Positions 8,038-15,302 of a DNA stretch of 64,000 bases are shown piece after piece (the first letter of the stretch is position 1; every line of letters begins with the position of its first letter). The notes under the pieces are model-generated. The model was not told the origin of the DNA. It worked only from the letters and a program-made list of their open reading frames with translations, and made no database searches. Origin of the DNA: Lachnoclostridium phytofermentans (GTDB taxonomy: Bacteria > Bacillota > Clostridia > Lachnospirales > Lachnospiraceae); assembly GCF_000733755.1 (NCBI RefSeq), contig NZ_JPOF01000001.1, positions 186,001-250,000 of the forward strand, read 5' to 3'. The position numbers and the translations under genes are program-made.

Positions 8038-8880
8038 TCACACCGTACAAAGAAATATCCGATCGAGAGTACCATATTGTATCCCCATTTGAATTCTTGC
8101 TGCATAATCCTTCGCTGCCTTAGTAAAATAAATTTGTGCGATATCATCTCCAAGAGGTGAAACTATGGTTTGAATTAATAGTTTTATCTTCTGCTCCATT
8201 GCATAAACATCGTCTCCATTAAAATAAGCTTTGATCAAATCACAGTCGCTATATTTTAACAGTAGAGTTTTTAATGGTTTTTTGACAATGCTGCGGCCTA
8301 CTGCATTTAATAAGACAGGGTAAGATAGGTTATCAAAGTATAGTGTTTGATAATCTGGTATTATATTTATTAATAGATTTCTTATTGTAAATCGGTCAAA
8401 ACAATGTAAGAAGTGTTTTTCCAGGAGGACACCTTTTAAATATGCTAATATCAAGTCAATACCGCATAGGTTAGGTAAATCTATGATGAGTGGATAGTCT
8501 AGTGTGAGAATATGGTTTTGTGGATGAAATTTGGCATCATAACATGTGAAGAAAGCAGGCATACCTTTTAGGATAGTATCACTGTAATTTACACAGCCAT
8601 AGTTTTCGAAGTTATCTATGATGCGATCATAGAGATTCTTTGCTTCTTTTGTCTTTTCTATCACAAGGTCTAAACCTCGTTCATATAACAAGGAAAGGTT
8701 AGGCTGTTTCTCATCTACGATCGAAGAATCATACTCAGCTTCCGCTTCATTTATGCAGTAAATAACAGTTTCCATAAGCATTCTTGCTGTTTCATATGTC
8801 ACAGAACTGCTTTCTTTTGAGGTATATTTCTCGGTTAATTTCGCCACAATGGGTAGCAAATCTTCTATTGTATACTCCAT
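8038..8880 (-). CDS. DUF6179 family protein
   Basis: 280 residues, soluble, largely helical, without a signal peptide or catalytic motif that I recognise. Distinctive stretches are YERGLDLVIEKTKEAKNLYDRI, YSDTILKGMPAFFTCYDAKFHPQNHILTLDYP and QIYFTKAAKDYAARI. From memory this is the DUF6179 family, which in Clostridia lies next to DUF6323, as here. The start at 8880 has GGAG 5 nt upstream; an in-frame ATG at 8892 would leave that RBS inside the coding region. The two genes probably form an operon. Function unknown; the pairing suggests a two-protein complex or pathway. Confidence 0.7.
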   Translation of the reverse strand: MEYTIEDLLPIVAKLTEKYTSKESSSVTYETARMLMETVIYCINEAEAEYDSSIVDEKQPNLSLLYERGLDLVIEKTKEAKNLYDRIIDNFENYGCVNYSDTILKGMPAFFTCYDAKFHPQNHILTLDYPLIIDLPNLCGIDLILAYLKGVLLEKHFLHCFDRFTIRNLLINIIPDYQTLYFDNLSYPVLLNAVGRSIVKKPLKTLLLKYSDCDLIKAYFNGDDVYAMEQKIKLLIQTIVSPLGDDIAQIYFTKAAKDYAARIQMGIQYGTLDRIFLCTV

Positions 8881-8885
8881 GTTAA

Positions 8886-8910
8886 CTCCCATCTGCGTGC
8901 ATTAGCGCGC
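8886..8910 (-). promoter_or_regulatory. Leader hairpin plus Shine-Dalgarno cassette (minus strand)
   Basis: On the minus strand, GCGCGC-TAAT-GCACGC is followed by AGATGGGAGTTAAC and then the ATG at 8880. It is another member of the hairpin-RBS family described in the findings. Confidence 0.45.
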
Positions 8911-8915
8911 ATCTA

Positions 8916-8952
8916 ATTCATGACAAGGAAAAGTTCGCGAAGCGTACTTTTT
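8916..8952. repeat. Hairpin repeat, copy 1 (terminator-like)
   Basis: A 37-bp element nearly identical to 9896-9932 (one base differs). Its core is AAAAGTTCGC-GAA-GCGTACTTTT, a short stem flanked by A and T runs, which would read as a terminator on either strand. It lies downstream of the DUF6323 gene. Confidence 0.7.
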
Positions 8953-8992
8953 ATTGTTTAAGGTGTTGAAGATAGGTGATTTAATTTCAAGG

Positions 8993-9535
8993 TTATCTCC
9001 AGCATAACTCCCTTAATACTTCGAGGTAGAGGTCTTTATCCCATCTAGCTTCTTCAGAAAATTGTTCGTATTCATGAAATCCACCAGTCTTTTGATAACC
9101 TTCATATCCAGCTCGAATAGCGGTACAAAATCTCTCAAGACAGGTACCGGAGAGGTATTCAATGTCTCCGAAACAGACAGATTCAAACTGTTCTTTCATA
9201 AAAGTGATGAGTTCATCGTCTGTTAATTTATCTTCGGATTCATTCTTAAATTCATAGAAGACATCCTGGAGTTCTTCTAAGAGTTCTACGTAGTTGTCTT
9301 GATTCATGTACTGCGAATCGCAAAAGGCGAAAATTAGCTTGTCTAAGATACCATTATTAAATTCCACTCGCTTGTGTTTTCTAAGGCTTTCGTTTCGGCA
9401 AACCATAAGTTCTTCTGCATCCTCTTTCGTTAAAGTTAAACCAAATTGCTCCGTTTTATCATTGCAGGATATCAGTGTTGCTAGCTCATTTTTCTTATTT
9501 TGCAAAAGAATTAATTCAAAAAGATTACTATCCAT
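8993..9535 (-). CDS. DUF6323 family protein
   Basis: 180 residues, acidic and helical. Recognisable stretches: LLQNKKNELATLISCNDKT, EDAEELMVCRNESLRKHKRVEF, YVELLEELQDVFYEFKNES and ERFCTAIRAGYEGYQKTGG. From memory this is the DUF6323 family, a regular neighbour of DUF6179 in Clostridia; no biochemical role is known to me. An in-frame ATG at 9565 exists, but AAAGGAG lies 6 nt before the ATG at 9535, so that start is used. It is upstream of the DUF6179 gene on the same strand, with a 112-bp gap holding a repeat element. Confidence 0.7.
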   Translation of the reverse strand: MDSNLFELILLQNKKNELATLISCNDKTEQFGLTLTKEDAEELMVCRNESLRKHKRVEFNNGILDKLIFAFCDSQYMNQDNYVELLEELQDVFYEFKNESEDKLTDDELITFMKEQFESVCFGDIEYLSGTCLERFCTAIRAGYEGYQKTGGFHEYEQFSEEARWDKDLYLEVLRELCWR

Positions 9536-9631
9536 AGAACACTCCTTTCGATTGTAGTAGCTCATTATACGGCTACTGTAAAATCATTACAAGTCTTGAA
9601 AAAATGTTGGTTTTATGGTATGCTATATATA

Positions 9632-9671
9632 GAAAAAGGGAGTTAAAAGTCAATTTAAACTCTCCTTTTTT
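9632..9671. terminator. Bidirectional terminator hairpin
   Basis: AAAAAGGGAGTT and AACTCTCCTTTTTT flank an AT-rich loop, with A and T runs outside the stem. It lies upstream of the DUF6323 gene in the 435-bp spacer before the RsgI-like gene. That spacer also holds a second terminator (9830) and a repeat (9896), and no gene that I can see. Confidence 0.65.
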
Positions 9672-9829
9672 ATGTCTAAATAATGTGATTTTTGCAATAT
9701 TCTTCTCGTAATACGGTTGAAAGAACAGATAGGTAGTAAGTTACCTTAGAGTAAGATAGAAGAGTATTTTATGTAGCTATATAGTTTCTTCGATAAAAGA
9801 GATAGTAAATGTTATTAGGGAACAATGGA

Positions 9830-9894
9830 AAAAGGCTACTTCAAAATGGTAATCCTAATGTCTTTAAGGATTATTATTTTATAGTAGCCTTCTT
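9830..9894. terminator. Strong terminator downstream of the RsgI-like gene
   Basis: GGCTACT..CAAAAT..TAATCCT pairs with AGGATTA..ATTTTA..AGTAGCC around a 10-nt loop, with A runs at the left end and TTCTTT at the right. Read on the minus strand it ends in TTTTTCC, which suits termination of the sigma/anti-sigma transcript. Confidence 0.75.
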
Positions 9895-9895
9895 T

Positions 9896-9932
9896 ATTCA
9901 TGACAATGAAAAGTTCGCGAAGCGTACTTTTT
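9896..9932. repeat. Hairpin repeat, copy 2 (terminator-like)
   Basis: Nearly identical to 8916-8952, including the flanking ATTCATGACAA. It sits 38 bp beyond the stop of the RsgI-like gene and immediately next to the terminator at 9830-9894. Confidence 0.7.
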
Positions 9933-9970
9933 TTGTTTTATTCCTCTAAACTATCAGAAGAGTTAGTAGC

Positions 9971-11194
9971 CTAATTCGTATCATTGGAATCTGAATCAAT
10001 ATCTGAGTTATGTTCTGAATCGGTGGAAGAATCTTCATCATAATAATTTTTTGATTCTTCTTCATCTTGTATACCGTTATCATTTTGAATACTGGTATCC
10101 TCAATAGAATCTTCGACATCATCGTTCACATTTGTATTGATATCCTCATCCTCTTCAACTTCTGTTTCTCTGGTATCTTCCTTTTTTTTATCCTCGGAAT
10201 CCTCATCTTCCTCATCAAAAGTGCTAGTATCTGCATCATTTTCTGTTGTATCTTCATTGTCAAAATCATCGTCATCAAAGGAGTCGTCTTCAGAATCATT
10301 ATCAGTATCTTTTGTATTGTCTTCTCGATCATCGTCATCGGAGGAATCTTCCTCATCGTTATCTTCGAATTCTTCCTCATCTTCTTTTTCATCCGTGCTA
10401 TCTAAGATATCATCCTTATCGTCTTCTTCTGATGGTAGGATTACTTTATCAGATAACGCTGGCAAGGAACCAGATGCTAACAGAGTCAACAACTCATCTA
10501 AGGATAGAGATTCTAGCTTTTCTCCAGATAGTTCTGGATATTTGGATAAGATGGAATTAATAAAGTATTGCTTCCCTGAGGTAATATCTTTGCTTGGAAG
10601 AGAAGTAGGAGCATTTTCTTTCTTTTTCTGGATTACAAGGTTTGGAGATATGTTTTCTTGGTGTAAGGTTGATTGAATTGTATTAGTTAGGTTCTTCTCA
10701 AGTTCATCAAGGTAAGATTCATCCTTACATTGAATGGTTAATAATATGGTATTATGTTCTATGGTGATATAGTTTGCTTCCACTAATCGTAATATTAAAT
10801 CGTTTAAGGTATCCTGAATGGAGGAGCTTTTATAAGAAGAATCTTTTAGCAATACTTTAGCTTCTTCATTAATACCCTGTATGGAAATAATATCATTCTT
10901 ATGATTTAAAAGGATTTCAAAACCTGGGTTTACATCTAAAGTAAGAAAACTATAAGGAGTTTGACTGCCTGTGTGTAAAAGGTTTATTGTGGCTGCAAAT
11001 ATTATGCAGAGACAGCAAAAGGCAATTGCAATTTTTCTAAATGAAAAGAAGGATTTTTTCTTTGTTAGCTCTTGGCGGGTTATAAAGTCATGTTCTGTCA
11101 ACTTGATAACAGGAGAAGTTGCCAATTGTTCCACTAAAGGGTGAGGTAGCGACTCTATGGCTTGTTGTAAGGATGTAATGACCTGTTGCTTCAA
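9971..11194 (-). CDS. RsgI-like membrane anti-sigma factor with acidic C-terminal tail
   Basis: 407 residues. Residues 1-53 are cytoplasmic (probable sigma-binding part), 54-73 are a transmembrane helix, and ~78-185 form the extracytoplasmic RsgI module, recognised by LTLDVNPGFEILLN and NDIISIQGINEEAKVLL. A short helical region (SKYPELSGEKLESLSLDELL) follows. From ~255 to the end the protein is a low-complexity Asp/Glu/Ser tail, where cellulolytic clostridial RsgI proteins usually carry a carbohydrate-binding or sensing domain. Initiation is at TTG: TTGA overlaps the sigma gene's TGA by 4 nt, with GGAGGTG upstream. Translational coupling to the ECF gene supports a sigma/anti-sigma pair. What the acidic tail senses is unknown; cation or cell-wall binding is a guess. 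Confidence 0.8.
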   Translation of the reverse strand: MKQQVITSLQQAIESLPHPLVEQLATSPVIKLTEHDFITRQELTKKKSFFSFRKIAIAFCCLCIIFAATINLLHTGSQTPYSFLTLDVNPGFEILLNHKNDIISIQGINEEAKVLLKDSSYKSSSIQDTLNDLILRLVEANYITIEHNTILLTIQCKDESYLDELEKNLTNTIQSTLHQENISPNLVIQKKKENAPTSLPSKDITSGKQYFINSILSKYPELSGEKLESLSLDELLTLLASGSLPALSDKVILPSEEDDKDDILDSTDEKEDEEEFEDNDEEDSSDDDDREDNTKDTDNDSEDDSFDDDDFDNEDTTENDADTSTFDEEDEDSEDKKKEDTRETEVEEDEDINTNVNDDVEDSIEDTSIQNDNGIQDEEESKNYYDEDSSTDSEHNSDIDSDSNDTN

Positions 11195-11778
11195 TCAAAC
11201 ACACCTCCTTCCGAGAGATATTTTTTTAGTTTCTGTATGGAACGCTGATAGCGGGAGAGTATTGTAGATAGTGGAAGCTTGAAAAGTTTTGCAATTTCAC
11301 GATGCTTTAAACCGGAAACAGCATGAAGTAATAGTATTTTTCTTTCCTCTTCCCCTAATATTTCTAAGGCACTCTTTAGAATTATGCGGTCTGTAGGATC
11401 TTGTACATAAGAATAGGTGACATTATCCTCTTCCCAGCATTCTCCTATGTCGATGATAGGCTTACGGCTTCGAAAATAGCTTAACGTTAGATTACGAGCT
11501 ATCGTAAAAATCCATGCTAGAGGTTTGCCTTGCGGAATATAAAGATGTGCACTGGCACGAATCTTTAAGTACGTTTCCTGTACAATATCACAAGTATCAT
11601 CGGCATTTTTGACCATAGAAAGGACATAAGTATAGACAGCTCTCTCTGTAAGGCGATATAGCTCCTCAAAGGCATCACGGTCATCTTTCCCTATTCTTTG
11701 AAACAGAGATTCTTCAATTTTACATTGTTTTGGGCGAGGGGTAGTTGGTTCCCCATCGATAATCATAGTAAACAGCAT
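11191..11778 (-). CDS. ECF-type RNA polymerase sigma factor
   Basis: 195 residues. Region 2 is DAFEELYRLTERAVYTYVLSMVKNADDTCDIVQETYLKI and AWIFTIARNLTLSYFR; region 4 is ILGEEERKILLLHAVSGLKHREIAKLFKLPLSTILSRYQRSIQKLKKYL. No region 3, so this is an extracytoplasmic-function sigma factor. Its last codons overlap the TTG start of the RsgI-like gene, and the SD for that gene lies inside the sigma coding sequence. AAAGGAA is about 9 nt before the ATG. The anti-sigma partner should hold it at the membrane until a signal is received. A second RsgI-like gene lies 340 bp upstream on the same strand, possibly in the same regulon. Confidence 0.92.
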   Translation of the reverse strand: MLFTMIIDGEPTTPRPKQCKIEESLFQRIGKDDRDAFEELYRLTERAVYTYVLSMVKNADDTCDIVQETYLKIRASAHLYIPQGKPLAWIFTIARNLTLSYFRSRKPIIDIGECWEEDNVTYSYVQDPTDRIILKSALEILGEEERKILLLHAVSGLKHREIAKLFKLPLSTILSRYQRSIQKLKKYLSEGGVFD

Positions 11779-11910
11779 ATACTTATATTCCTTTCTATGA
11801 ATCGGAGTTGCTTCGTGATATCTATGGATTAGTACAATAAGAAAGCGAGGAATGGAATAAGGTGCTTAGAATACTGTTTCAATGATAATTATACTTCTTC
11901 CTCTTCTTCG

Positions 11911-12118
11911 TTATTGTAGACGTGCTTTGAAGCACACAGATTCATTTTTAAGATGATATAGTTTTTTCTTTGGAAACCAAGGAGTTTGTTTTCTCCCTGG
12001 TTTTATTGTTAGATATAGCATCCCGATTTTGATTGTATTTAAATTATAAGCCGTTTTGTCAGCAATGTCATCCCCATTATTAATATCAGAGCTGCTCTTG
12101 TATTCATTAAAGAGTGCT
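11911..12118 (-). pseudogene. Out-of-frame continuation of the Asp-repeat gene
   Basis: Just past the stop of the gene at 12119, a third copy of the DDNNGDDSD-like module continues in another minus-strand frame (SSSDINNGDDIADK), then runs open to a stop at 11911 (TIKPGRKQTPWFPKKKLYHL within it). In the gene's own frame this stretch is full of stops. I infer an indel that shortened the original C-terminus. A chance frame carried over from the repeat is the alternative. Confidence 0.4.
11974..12003. terminator. Possible terminator hairpin
   Basis: AAACCAAGGAG and CTCCCTGGTTT form a stem with one bulge around TTTGTTTT; a TTATT run follows on the plus strand. It lies between the Asp-repeat gene and the ECF sigma gene, and could reduce read-through from the former. 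The rest of 11779-12118 has only the out-of-frame remnant and the sigma gene's leader. Confidence 0.4.
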
Positions 12119-13288
12119 TTAGTCCTCAACGTCAGAGTCATCTCCGTTATTATCATCAAAGTCGCTCTTATCGTCAACACCAGAGCCGTCTCCATCGTGA
12201 TCGTAAAAGTTGTCCATGTCATCCATGTCAGAGTCATCTCCGTTATTATTATCAAAGTAGTTTCTCTCGTCCATGTCAGAGTCGTCCATGTCATCCACAT
12301 CAGAGTCGTCCATGTCATCCACGTCAGAGTCGTCCATGTCATCCACATCAGAGTCGTCCATGTCATCCACATCAGAGTCGTCCATGTCGTCCACATCAGA
12401 GTCGTCCATGTCATCCACATCAGAGTCGTCCATGTCATCCACATCAGAGTCGTCCATGTCATCCATGTCAGAGTCGTCCATGTCATCCACATCAGAGTCG
12501 TCCATGTCATCCACGTCAGAGTCGTCCATGTCATCTACATCAAAGTCGTCCTTATTATCAACATTGTCCTCATCATCTACATTAGCATCTTCCATGTCTT
12601 CAAGGTCATCGATACTTTCTTCCAAAGCCTCTACGATATCATCGCCATAAAGATCATCCAGATCATCAAGCTGGTCAGCTAACTCTTCGATGGTTAAGTT
12701 ATTCTGGACTGCATATGCTAGCAAATCACTTAATTTAGTTTCTGATAACTCCTTTGGTGTTAAAGAAGGATCCTGTGCAAGTAAACGCTTAATAATTGCC
12801 ATCTTACCAGCTGAGATTTGGTTTTGATTTGCGTCTAGTGTTAAATCCTGATTAATATCAATACTTTGGGTTAAAATAGTAGCTGAAATCTGGTTCTGAT
12901 TCAATACTTTTTCGATGATTGCATTTACTTTAGATAAAATTTCTGTAGAATCACTTGTTTTCTCTACGGTAATTAAGATGTCATTTTCTTTGTGACTTCC
13001 GAGATAGCCAGCGTTTACTAAGAGAATTGAAATATCATCAAGAACTGCTTCTAAGGAATGGTCATTGATGTGGTAATCTTTTAGTAAAACTTTAGCATCT
13101 TCATTTACTGCATGCACTGATACTACCTGACCTAAGCGGTTTAAACGAAACTCAACACTTGGGTTGATATCAAGGGCGAGGTAACGAGATGGTGCTAACA
13201 AGTAAATAGCAAACATAACTAGAACGAAAAGGGTAGTTGTGATAATTCCAATGGATAATAATTTTTTGTTTACGGTTTTTGTTTTCAT
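12119..13288 (-). CDS. RsgI-like membrane protein with Asp-rich tandem-repeat C-terminus
   Basis: 389 residues. Only ~10 cytoplasmic residues precede a transmembrane helix (~11-31). The RsgI extracytoplasmic module follows: LALDINPSVEFRLNRLGQVVSVHAV, then NEDAKVLLKDYHIND. Residues ~155-215 are helical (SAGKMAIIKRLLAQDPSLTPKEL). From ~215 the protein is almost pure Asp/Ser/Met/Val, including 11 exact or near-exact copies of DDMDDSDV and three longer DNNNGDDSD-like modules. The short cytoplasmic part is too small for a normal sigma-binding domain, so it is probably a sensor-like paralog and not an anti-sigma factor itself. AGGAGG precedes the ATG. The repeat DNA implies length variation between strains. 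The Asp-rich surface could bind Ca2+ or basic polymers; this is inference. Confidence 0.75.
   Translation of the reverse strand: MKTKTVNKKLLSIGIITTTLFVLVMFAIYLLAPSRYLALDINPSVEFRLNRLGQVVSVHAVNEDAKVLLKDYHINDHSLEAVLDDISILLVNAGYLGSHKENDILITVEKTSDSTEILSKVNAIIEKVLNQNQISATILTQSIDINQDLTLDANQNQISAGKMAIIKRLLAQDPSLTPKELSETKLSDLLAYAVQNNLTIEELADQLDDLDDLYGDDIVEALEESIDDLEDMEDANVDDEDNVDNKDDFDVDDMDDSDVDDMDDSDVDDMDDSDMDDMDDSDVDDMDDSDVDDMDDSDVDDMDDSDVDDMDDSDVDDMDDSDVDDMDDSDVDDMDDSDMDERNYFDNNNGDDSDMDDMDNFYDHDGDGSGVDDKSDFDDNNGDDSDVED
12270..12533 (-). repeat. 24-bp coding minisatellite, 11 copies
   Basis: Eleven head-to-tail 24-bp units (plus strand TCCACATCAGAGTCGTCCATGTCA with few substitutions), each encoding eight residues of DDMDDSD[VM]. 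Because the unit is a multiple of three, gain or loss of copies changes length without a frameshift. The near identity of copies indicates recent expansion or homogenisation. Confidence 0.92.
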
Positions 13289-13320
13289 ATTTGATAATCC
13301 TCCTGATTTATTACTAGGTT

Positions 13321-13345
13321 AAGCTCGCAAAGCGTGCTTTTCTTG
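13321..13345. repeat. Hairpin repeat, diverged copy 3
   Basis: AAGCTCGCAAAGCGTGCTTTTC resembles the core of the repeats at 8916 and 9896 (AAGTTCGCGAAGCGTACTTTT), with compensating changes that keep the stem. Here it lies in the leader of the Asp-repeat gene, not downstream of a gene. Confidence 0.5.
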
Positions 13346-13453
13346 TTACAACTAAATGAAATGTAAAGATCATAGTCTGCAGACTGCCTCTTTGCTGTTT
13401 CTATAGATATAACGCATGAGAAACTTATTTTATCGCATCAAAATAAAAAATAT

Positions 13454-13567
13454 TTACATTTTATCAACAACAATGACACCAAGAAAATTACCAAGAAGTG
13501 CAATAAAGTACATGGCTAAGGAAACAAACCATGTAACATTAGGAACAGGTGTGGACAATACACGCAT
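13454..13567 (-). CDS. Possible 37-residue membrane peptide or gene remnant
   Basis: Minus-strand frame: MRVLSTPVPNVTWFVSLAMY, then FIALLGNFLGVIVVDKM and a stop. The composition (PVPNVTWF, one hydrophobic helix, terminal VVDKM) looks more like genuine coding than random AT-rich DNA. No Shine-Dalgarno is visible before the ATG, so it may be the 3' remnant of a larger membrane protein gene. It is the only coding-like signal in the 390-bp spacer 13289-13678. Confidence 0.35.
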   Translation of the reverse strand: MRVLSTPVPNVTWFVSLAMYFIALLGNFLGVIVVDKM

Positions 13568-13678
13568 ACTAGCTAGTAATTAGGTATATATATAGGAGAA
13601 GAGTGGAGAATACATCCAAGAGTTTATGACTCGTAAAGCATAAAAAGGTTATGTGATTTAAGTAATAGAAAAATAAGT

Positions 13679-14875
13679 TTGGAGGTGTGTTTCATTAAAG
13701 ATAAGCCTTTGTGGACGAAAGAATATGTGGAAAAACTATTTATACGCCGTAATACAAGGGATAAAAGACAGATAAAAAGCGGAATCATTTATTTCATTAC
13801 CTGTACGATATTAGGAGTTGGCATTGGGCTAATAACCAATAGAGTTCTATTTACTAAACAGAATTCAAACTTCTGGTTTTCTGCAATCTTTTTTATATGG
13901 TTGGCAGGTATTTTATTCATAATAATACACGAAGCAGGACATTTGGTTGGAGGTATTATAACGTCTTATCGTTTCCAATCATTTCGTATTTTTTCATATT
14001 GCATTATAAAAAAAGATAAAGAATACGTCATTGAAAAAAGATATGTACCAGGTTCAAGTGGTCAATGCTTGATGATACCTCCTTCTAATTGGAGTCTGGA
14101 TTCTCCGTGTCTTATTTATCACGCAGGTGGTGGGATAGCTACCTTTCTAGCGGCAATATTTTCTGGTTTGCTTTATTTTTTTGTATCAACGTCACTACTT
14201 GAAATTATGTGGTTTGTTTTCTTTTGTTATGGGATGATATTAACGGTACTTAATTTAGTTCCATTACAACTTTCAGGCACCAATAATGATGGTGCAAATA
14301 TTTTAGCTATAATAAGAGACAAAACAGCAAAGGAAGCTTTTTTTAAGCAACTAGAATGTAATGCATGGTTTTCTCAAGGGAAAAAACTAGAAGATATCAG
14401 TGAGAATTATCTGAAACTTAGTGAAAATGCTATATGGTCTGAACCTATTAATTATTATCTGGAATGGATACTCTATAGTAAATATCTAAAGGAAAGAAAG
14501 ATAGATAAGGCGGAAGAGTTACTGATGAGGATGGAAGAATACTATCAGGATATGCTACTTGGTAAGAAAATTAGGATTAACAGTGAACGACTCTATCTAT
14601 TAATTCTTCGGCAGGCTGATACTGATACGATTCAAACCTTTTATAGTAATGTGGTAGAGAGACTTAAGAGCCAGAAATTATGTACTCCTATCCTTCGGAC
14701 CTTAATTACTTATGAAAGGTACATAAAGAAAAATACTGCCTCACTGGAGCAATATAAAGAGGTATTCTATCGTGCTAAAAAAGTTGCTGCTTGTAAGCAA
14801 GAGGCGGAGGTTGATTACATATTAACATTTGAGGAAAATGGTGAAGTATATGAACCAGAAAAAATGGAGGAATGA
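13679..14875 (+). CDS. M50-family (site-2-protease-like) membrane metallopeptidase
   Basis: Up to 398 residues. Transmembrane helices lie at about 33-55 and 66-90, the second carrying the zinc motif HEAGH (84-88 counted from the TTG). Further helices lie at ~150-195, followed by LNLVPLQLSGTNNDGAN, whose NNDG matches the M50 metal-binding N/DG element. Residues ~215-398 form a soluble helical domain. The family cleaves substrates within the membrane or, in some members, matures peptides. The start is unclear: the TTG at 13679 overlaps GGAGGTG (13681-13687), which is correctly spaced (6 nt) for ATT at 13694, so a rare ATT start is possible. Its substrate is unknown and its neighbours do not reveal it. 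Confidence 0.8.
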   Translation: MEVCFIKDKPLWTKEYVEKLFIRRNTRDKRQIKSGIIYFITCTILGVGIGLITNRVLFTKQNSNFWFSAIFFIWLAGILFIIIHEAGHLVGGIITSYRFQSFRIFSYCIIKKDKEYVIEKRYVPGSSGQCLMIPPSNWSLDSPCLIYHAGGGIATFLAAIFSGLLYFFVSTSLLEIMWFVFFCYGMILTVLNLVPLQLSGTNNDGANILAIIRDKTAKEAFFKQLECNAWFSQGKKLEDISENYLKLSENAIWSEPINYYLEWILYSKYLKERKIDKAEELLMRMEEYYQDMLLGKKIRINSERLYLLILRQADTDTIQTFYSNVVERLKSQKLCTPILRTLITYERYIKKNTASLEQYKEVFYRAKKVAACKQEAEVDYILTFEENGEVYEPEKMEE

Positions 14876-15073
14876 AATCACAGCCATCTCTGATCCTAAT
14901 CATGAGATAGCAGTAGGATACATCAGTGGAAAATCAACCATGAAAAGGTGATCTATATGAAAAGTTCCAAAATAATCTAATAAATTCAAGAAACTAATGC
15001 AGAAAACAGAAAGCGATAAAGTCACGACGAATACTTTCAAGTAGCGACCCATAGAAATAAAAGAAATTAGAGA

Positions 15074-15110
15074 TAGAGCTGTTACACTAGGTGTAGCACC
15101 TCTATTTTAC
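15074..15110. terminator. Terminator downstream of the M50 gene
   Basis: ATAGAGCTGTTACAC and GTGTAGCACCTCTAT pair around TAG with two mismatched positions; TTTTA follows on the plus strand. The 427-bp convergent spacer 14876-15302 also holds the hairpin at 15122 and a degenerate direct repeat (AACAxAGTxACCTAAGxGTT, near 15195 and 15233). Confidence 0.65.
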
Positions 15111-15121
15111 TGCATAATATT

Positions 15122-15166
15122 AACCCCTTTCGTTAGATATATATATTTGTCTAACAAAAGGGGTTT
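15122..15166. terminator. Terminator hairpin between convergent genes
   Basis: AACCCCTTT.GTTAGA pairs with TCTAAC.AAAGGGGTT around an AT-rich loop, a long GC-capped stem. It lies downstream of the foldase gene on the minus strand and of the M50 gene on the plus strand. Confidence 0.65.
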
Positions 15167-15302
15167 GCTTCTAAAGTTAGTGATTATTAAATAACAAAGT
15201 AACCTAAGCGTTATATGTTACAATTAATAAAAAACATAGTGACCTAAGAGTTTGATGAAAGACATATTATCAATAATCTTTATGCTGGCCTCTTCTATTT
15301 CC

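Noticed and set aside
10067-10676. Plus-strand Ser-rich and hydrophobic frames opposite the acidic tail of the RsgI-like gene
   Set aside because: These are antisense reads of Asp/Glu codons (GAT/GAA to ATC/TTC, TCA/TCT) and have no RBS or recognisable domains.
12056-12682. Plus-strand frames across the Asp-repeat (VVHVIHIR- and SESSMSST-type repeats)
   Set aside because: A 24-bp repeat is open in several frames by periodicity alone. The minus-strand frame has the signal/TM and RsgI module and a good RBS.
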